Origin: Lachnospiraceae bacterium | Lineage (GTDB): Bacteria > Bacillota > Clostridia > Lachnospirales > Lachnospiraceae | Direction: 5' to 3' | NCBI GenBank assembly: GCA_910576335.1 | Contig: CAJTIU010000039.1 | Span: 1 to 38,806, forward strand | DNA: 38,806 nt | Shown here: positions 34,667-38,806 of the stretch, piece by piece | Position numbering within the stretch: position 1 is the first letter of the stretch | Layout: the number at the start of each line of letters is the position of its first letter | The notes under the pieces: generated by a model | The model's database searches: none | What the model was told of the DNA's origin: nothing | The model's input: only the letters and a program-made list of their open reading frames with translations | Translations under genes and position numbers: made by a program

Positions 34667-35750
34667 ATACAATATACCTAAATTTCTGCAGTAATTCCGA
34701 GGCCTTTTTCGAGGAAGCCTCATCATAAAATTCAATCCGCAGAACCCCTTCTTCAAATTCTCTGTTATGTACAATACCGATATTCTTAAGATTGATGCCA
34801 TTGGATGCAAGAATCGTGGCAATGGCAGCGATACCGCCTGCCTCATCGATGATATCGCAATATACAGCATAAGCCTTTTTGATCGGACCGGCCGAAGAGC
34901 CTGGAATAGCATTCCGGTAGCTTCTTGAGGACTCAAACCAGTGATAGAGCGCCTGTTCATCTGAACGGTCTATATACCCCTTTATTTCCTTCAGAGTATC
35001 AATATAGGAGCCAAGTATCTGCGAAATATTTTCCTTGTTTTTCAGACAGATATGCTGCCACATAGTCGGCGATGAAGAGGCAATCCGTGTAAGATCCTTA
35101 AATCCCCCGGCAGCAAGATTTTTCATAAGCTCCTCCTTCGTATCCGTATCCCTCACAAAATTAACCAGGGACGAAGCAATAATATGCGGCAGATGACTGA
35201 TTGCGCCCGTCACATAATCATGCTCTTTGTAGTCAAGCACCACAGGGATTGCCCTGAGATGCTTCACAAAGGCCTGGTATCTGGCAAGCTTCTCCTTCGG
35301 CACAGCAGTTGAAGGAGTCAGAACAAAATAAGCATTCTCAATCAGCATGGCCTTCGAATTTCCATAGCCGCTTTTCTCCGACCCGGCCATAGGATGACCG
35401 CCGATAAAATAACGGTCAATGCCAAGCCGTTCCACCTCCGTATGAATACTCGTCTTGACACTTCCTACATCCGTCAGAATACATTCCTCATGCAGATATT
35501 CCGCAATCTGTTTCAGATATGCGGTATTACAGGCAACCGGCGCACACAGGAAAATATAATCCAGACGATGAAAATTATCATCAATGGCTGTCACCGCCAC
35601 ATCAATCACTGATTCCTGAGTAGCAAGCGCAAGCGCTTGCTTGTTTTTATCAAAAGCAATAATCTCATAATCCGGATCATACTGGCGGACCGCCCGGGCA
35701 ATCGAACCACCAATCAGGCCAAGGCCAATAAAACCGATACGCTTTCTCAT
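34656..35750 (-). CDS. tyrA: Prephenate dehydrogenase with ACT domain
   Basis: A 364-aa protein with AAGGAGG 7-8 nt before its ATG. The Rossmann loop GLGLIGGSIA (about 10-19) opens the NAD-binding domain, GGHPMAGSEKSGYGN (about 117-131) carries the catalytic His region, and the C-terminus (about 293-364) is an ACT domain with LASNGINLKNIGIVHNREF-type sequence, which would give tyrosine feedback. It oxidises prephenate to 4-hydroxyphenylpyruvate. It is first in a tyrA-aroA-phosphoesterase unit on the minus strand. Confidence 0.95.
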   Translation of the reverse strand: MRKRIGFIGLGLIGGSIARAVRQYDPDYEIIAFDKNKQALALATQESVIDVAVTAIDDNFHRLDYIFLCAPVACNTAYLKQIAEYLHEECILTDVGSVKTSIHTEVERLGIDRYFIGGHPMAGSEKSGYGNSKAMLIENAYFVLTPSTAVPKEKLARYQAFVKHLRAIPVVLDYKEHDYVTGAISHLPHIIASSLVNFVRDTDTKEELMKNLAAGGFKDLTRIASSSPTMWQHICLKNKENISQILGSYIDTLKEIKGYIDRSDEQALYHWFESSRSYRNAIPGSSAGPIKKAYAVYCDIIDEAGGIAAIATILASNGINLKNIGIVHNREFEEGVLRIEFYDEASSKKASELLQKFRYIVYER

Positions 35751-35770
35751 CTAACTACCTCCTTAAGTTG

Positions 35771-35825
35771 GGGACGGGGCAATATTAAAAATGCCCCGTC
35801 CCAGATTAAAAATACCCTGTCCCCA
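35771..35825. repeat. REP-like repeats in the tyrA leader
   Basis: On the minus strand two imperfect direct copies, GGGACAGGGTATTTTTAAT and GGGACGGGGCATTTTTAAT, are followed by an inverted TGCCCCGTCCCC. The last two form a hairpin with perfect 11-bp arms (35771-35781 and 35792-35802). The GGGACRGGG-T-rich form resembles dispersed REP sequences mobilised by RAYT transposases. It lies 20 nt from the tyrA start and could affect expression. Confidence 0.55.
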
Positions 35826-35882
35826 TTTTAGCCTTATGGGTTTATTTTGTCAATGTGGTCTTCCCTATTGAGAAGGATATAT

Positions 35883-35911
35883 TTGATTTTCCTTGATTGG
35901 AATGTTAAAAT
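35883..35911 (+). promoter_or_regulatory. Promoter of the 501-aa gene
   Basis: TTGATT (35883-35888), a 17-nt spacer and TAAAAT (35906-35911), 45 nt before the ATG; GAGGAG follows at about 35942. Confidence 0.6.
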
Positions 35912-35956
35912 ACTTTTAGAGGTAAAGTTTTAGAATGTGCAGAGGAGTGAGAATTA

Positions 35957-37462
35957 ATGACAATAGCAGAAAGAATTTCCAGATTACCGGCAGCAGTCAA
36001 TATTGCCGAACCTTTTCCGGCACAATTAACCCAGGCAAAATCATGTGAGGGCCGATCTGTTGTGGCAGGGCATTCAGACCAATCAACAACAGAGTCCTCT
36101 TTTTTGACAAAATCTCTGTATGCTGCGGACCGTTCCGGTTATACAAAGGCAGATGCGGTTAATAAGCAGTGGAAAAAGATGAATACTGTGAATCTTCTTG
36201 ATGTTTTAAACGGTACGGCGGACACTTCGAACAGGACTTTAAGTGCAGCAGATGTGGAAAAAAGCCTCCAGAAAGGCGGTCTGTTAGATGAAGTGAGCGA
36301 CATAGATCTCAGAATGCTTCAATTTGAGTTTTCAGGACTCGGGTTCCAGGCGGGAACGGCATACCAGTCCATTGATTCTGGAGAATTTTCTAAAAATATA
36401 GAGTACCTTGCTTCACGTTATGCAGCAATGGAGGATAAGATTAAAACAATTTATACAGGGGCAAAGCAAAAGGAACGGCTGGATCAATTGGATGCGATGT
36501 ATGAGGAAACGTTAGAAAGGACAGCAAAGAGTTATGCAGTAATCATAGGAGGAATTCTGGAAGACTATGGGGTTTTCGGTGAAAAGGAGAAGATTTACCA
36601 ATCTTATAAGAGCGGCGCAGAGCAAAAAGTGTCGGAGTACAGGGGATTTTTAGAACAGAACAGAGGGTTTACAGGATTGGAAGGTACGGAGGATACATGG
36701 CTTCTGAAGGATGACGAATATATTGCGGCTATGCTGCGCAGTCAGAAATCTATTCCCGAAGCAAAGGCACAAAACAGTGGGGAGTATTCTTTGCAGGAGC
36801 TGGATATACTGGGGCAGTATGCGTCCGGCCTTTCTGCAATGGCAGCAAAGGTAAATCCTTATGAAATGAATGAGGAGCGAATAGGTTTAGAGCTTGCCAT
36901 GCTTGCTATGAAAACAGATACTTTAAGTAAAGAAAAAAATATGGGTTCCGTATTAAAGGCAACGCTGCAAAAGACCTTGAACGGATATCTGAATATTTTT
37001 TTGGAGCAGTTTAGCCGTAAGCTGGAAACGAACCGGAGAAATGCCCGGACGGAGGCTGATATCCGGGGCAATGCTGTGCCTGACAGGGATGGTGTGTGGA
37101 GTGTTTATAACACAACAATGGAGCAGTACCGCGCTTCCGGTAATGTAATGGAAGCACTGATAAAAGGGGCTGAATTTGGAAGGTCACAGTACTCGCAAAA
37201 GATGAATTCGGGGTATTTAAAAGAGGTTTACAGATATAAAAACAGTGGATTTTACTGGAGTGATTTTTTCGGGAATTCATCAGAAAGAACCAAGGCTTTT
37301 TATGGTAAAAAGGGGAGTGCATATGAGCAGTATATGATGGGATGGCTGGACTTCAGAAATAGTATGGAAGCCGGGAATTCTGTGAGGCTGAATCTGCTTC
37401 TGCAGCCAACAGATTCCTATTCCATAAACCAAAGTGGGAATTGGGTAAGTATAAATATATAA
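35957..37462 (+). CDS. Uncharacterised 501-aa protein
   Basis: A large soluble protein with GAGGAG about 9-10 nt before its ATG. It has no signal peptide and no membrane helix. The first ~70 residues are polar and Ser/Thr rich, likely unstructured. The middle (about 80-300) is helical with repeated Tyr/Glu positions (LLDEVSDIDLRMLQFEF, YAAMEDKIKTIY), and a second helical part (about 300-440) is followed by a Tyr/Phe-rich C-terminus (YWSDFFGNS, YEQYMMGW). I recognise no domain. It has its own promoter. Flanking genes (tyrA, a two-component system) give no clear functional link. Confidence 0.8.
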   Translation: MTIAERISRLPAAVNIAEPFPAQLTQAKSCEGRSVVAGHSDQSTTESSFLTKSLYAADRSGYTKADAVNKQWKKMNTVNLLDVLNGTADTSNRTLSAADVEKSLQKGGLLDEVSDIDLRMLQFEFSGLGFQAGTAYQSIDSGEFSKNIEYLASRYAAMEDKIKTIYTGAKQKERLDQLDAMYEETLERTAKSYAVIIGGILEDYGVFGEKEKIYQSYKSGAEQKVSEYRGFLEQNRGFTGLEGTEDTWLLKDDEYIAAMLRSQKSIPEAKAQNSGEYSLQELDILGQYASGLSAMAAKVNPYEMNEERIGLELAMLAMKTDTLSKEKNMGSVLKATLQKTLNGYLNIFLEQFSRKLETNRRNARTEADIRGNAVPDRDGVWSVYNTTMEQYRASGNVMEALIKGAEFGRSQYSQKMNSGYLKEVYRYKNSGFYWSDFFGNSSERTKAFYGKKGSAYEQYMMGWLDFRNSMEAGNSVRLNLLLQPTDSYSINQSGNWVSINI

Positions 37463-37597
37463 GAGCGGATTCCTGTAATGCTCTGAATCAGTGCGGAATC
37501 GCACATTTCGAGTTTGAAGGTTTCCCTCGGCTAATAAGTTGTCTGACGATACTGATGTGAGTGAAAAAGCAGTTCTGCGCTTAGAAGGAATGATAGA

Positions 37598-38272
37598 ATG
37601 GGCAAATATAAAATGTTGATCGTGGAAGATGATACGGATCTGAGAGAAGGCTTAGCCTTCTCTTTTTCCAGTGACGGGTATGATGTAACAGAGGCAGGAA
37701 CGAAAAAGAATGGATTGAGAGAGATCGCAGGAAATAGCTATGATATTGTTCTTCTGGACTGCAATCTGCCAGATGGAACAGGTTTTGAATTTTGCAAAGA
37801 GGTACGTGACTGCAGTAATATCCCAATTATTATGTTGACTGCCCGCGACACAGAGATGGATGAGATTAAGGCCTTGGAATTAGGGGTAAATGATTATTTA
37901 TCAAAGCCCTTTTCCCTCGGCGTATTAAAGGCCAGAATGAAAAGGCTCCTTCAAGTGAGGACAGAGGCTGCGAAGATCATTTCCGGTGCCTTGACTATAG
38001 ACAAGAGTACCTGTAAAGTCTACAAACGAGGAGAGGAAATCAGGCTTAGTAAATTAGAATATCGCCTGCTTCTGTATCTGGCTGAAAATAAGAACCACAT
38101 TCTTTCCAAAGAACAGATCTTAGAAAAAATATGGGATAGTGACGGAAAATATGTGGATCACAATACAGTGTCTGTAAATATCAGCAGGCTTCGTACTAAA
38201 ATAGAAGATAATGCATCGCATCCTGTATGGATAAAAACCATACACGGAATCGGATATATCTGGAAGGAATAA
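37598..38272 (+). CDS. OmpR/PhoB-family response regulator
   Basis: A 224-aa protein. The receiver domain (about 1-115) has the acidic pair in VEDD, the phospho-acceptor Asp in VLLDCNLPDG (near 54), the Thr in MLTARD and Lys in LSKPF. The C-terminal winged helix (about 130-222) has LSKLEYRLLLYLAENK, DHNTVSVNISRLRTKIE and the IHGIGYIW hairpin. AGAAGGA precedes the start. It should bind DNA when phosphorylated by the kinase that starts 4 nt later. Targets are unknown because the downstream locus is interrupted. Confidence 0.93.
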   Translation: MGKYKMLIVEDDTDLREGLAFSFSSDGYDVTEAGTKKNGLREIAGNSYDIVLLDCNLPDGTGFEFCKEVRDCSNIPIIMLTARDTEMDEIKALELGVNDYLSKPFSLGVLKARMKRLLQVRTEAAKIISGALTIDKSTCKVYKRGEEIRLSKLEYRLLLYLAENKNHILSKEQILEKIWDSDGKYVDHNTVSVNISRLRTKIEDNASHPVWIKTIHGIGYIWKE

Positions 38273-38276
38273 GGTT

Positions 38277-38651
38277 ATGTGGCTTACGATAATTTTAGCG
38301 GTACTTTTGTGTCTGACTGCAGGTAATAGTATTTATCAGAAGAGAAGGACATACCATATGATTGACCGTCTGCTGGACAGCGTATTAAGCCAGGAACCAG
38401 TAGCATATTCTGATGTGGAGGAAGGAGAATATTCTGCCTTGATCAGTAAGATCAGGCAGATACAGGAAGTTCTCGGAAACCATGCCAGGGATGCCGAAAA
38501 GGAGAAAGAACAGGTGAAAAGTCTGGTATCCAATATGTCTCATCAGCTAAAAACTCCACTTGCAAACCTCTCACTTTATGCAGAGATTCTTGAAGAAGAA
38601 GGGATTTCGCAGGAACGAAGAGCAGAATTTGCGGATAAAATGATTAGGTAG
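38277..38651 (+). pseudogene. Histidine kinase, truncated after the H box
   Basis: The frame gives one membrane helix (about 2-20), a linker (about 25-75) and the dimerisation/phospho-acceptor helix with MSHQLKTPL, whose His is near residue 88-89. After ADKMIR the frame meets TAG 38649-38651. The ATP-binding domain (N, G1, F, G2 boxes), about 200 residues, is absent. None of the three plus-strand frames downstream (38652-38806) continues it, so it is cut by inserted DNA rather than by a point frameshift. The remaining piece cannot autophosphorylate, so the response regulator has lost its own kinase. Confidence 0.8.
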
Positions 38652-38806
38652 TCAAAAGGGTATTAGTATTTTATTCTTTTCACCAATAGGAACTTTGAAA
38701 ACTGAATATATTGCTGTAAATTTTTGGAAATGATGATTTTGGATGGTTTTTGTTGCGTATGGCAGAGAGTTATCCCACCATTTTTTAGGCAGTTGCCATT
38801 TTAAGG
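38649..38806. mobile_element. Probable left end of an insertion element in the kinase gene
   Basis: From the break in the kinase gene the base composition becomes AT-rich and non-coding, with no HK-like frame. The stretch includes AGGAACTTTGAAAACTGAA and continues past the window edge. I cannot see a transposase or both ends, so the family is not assigned. An IS with a long non-coding leader or a group II intron are both possible. Confidence 0.45.

Noticed and set aside
34667-34960. 98-residue N-terminal extension of aroA
   Set aside because: It lies inside tyrA in another frame, and the EPSP synthase family starts just before PGDKSISHR.
1-38806. CRISPR arrays, tRNA or rRNA genes
   Set aside because: No spaced direct repeats, no tRNA-like TTC-A-A-C arm with a cloverleaf, and no rRNA-like sequence was seen on reading both strands.

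Overview
The window looks like chromosome from a low-to-moderate GC Gram-positive anaerobe of the Clostridia, most likely Lachnospiraceae. This rests on strong GGAGG-type ribosome binding sites, the cdaA-cdaR block, a YjfB-family small protein, an Rpn-type PD-(D/E)XK protein, a LexA box of the Bacillus/Clostridium type before uvrB, and many protein families typical of that group. The genus is inference only; there is no rRNA or marker comparison.

Region 1 (1-6600) is accessory. After the tail of an unidentified gene there is an unknown 170-aa gene on the minus strand. It diverges from a compact plus-strand set: a 596-aa protein that looks like a degenerate DUF927-type P-loop protein, an overlapping 349-aa HerA/FtsK-like ATPase, an excisionase-like HTH protein, and two complete but different tyrosine recombinases 4 nt apart. 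No relaxase, replication initiator, phage structural gene or recognised toxin is visible. This is the part most likely to hold an undescribed system. An Rpn-type nuclease gene with its own promoter follows.

Region 2 (7570-17113) is DNA repair and shape: a strong terminator, a LexA box and a long structured leader, then overlapping uvrB-uvrA. A 149-nt near-palindromic element (MITE-like) follows, then mreB, recD2 and comFC, which are tightly packed.

Region 3 (17211-23057) is a long co-directional block: two uncharacterised membrane proteins, the diadenylate cyclase cdaA, its regulator cdaR (ybbR), an HPr protein with His15 and Ser46, an LCP-family cell-wall ligase and an HD phosphohydrolase. 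It ends at a clear terminator. The block suggests a link between c-di-AMP, envelope and sugar signals, but this is inferred from gene order.

Region 4 (23099-32080) is mixed: yjfB on the minus strand, a YgjP-like metallopeptidase, a YjbQ protein, a GH13 subfamily 4 (amylosucrase-like) enzyme, a dihydrouridine synthase and a TelA protein. Facing TelA on the other strand is a two-gene unit: an XpaC-like membrane protein and an anchored protein with a solute-binding-like part and a VWA domain. A ProX-type prolyl-tRNA editing deacylase follows.

Region 5 (32221-38806) holds a minus-strand unit tyrA-aroA-metallophosphoesterase with REP-like repeats in its leader, an orphan 501-aa protein of unknown family, and an OmpR-type response regulator. 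Its partner histidine kinase breaks off just after the H box, where foreign-looking DNA begins and runs off the window.

No rRNA, tRNA or CRISPR array was recognised. All family calls come from motifs read by eye; no database search was run.
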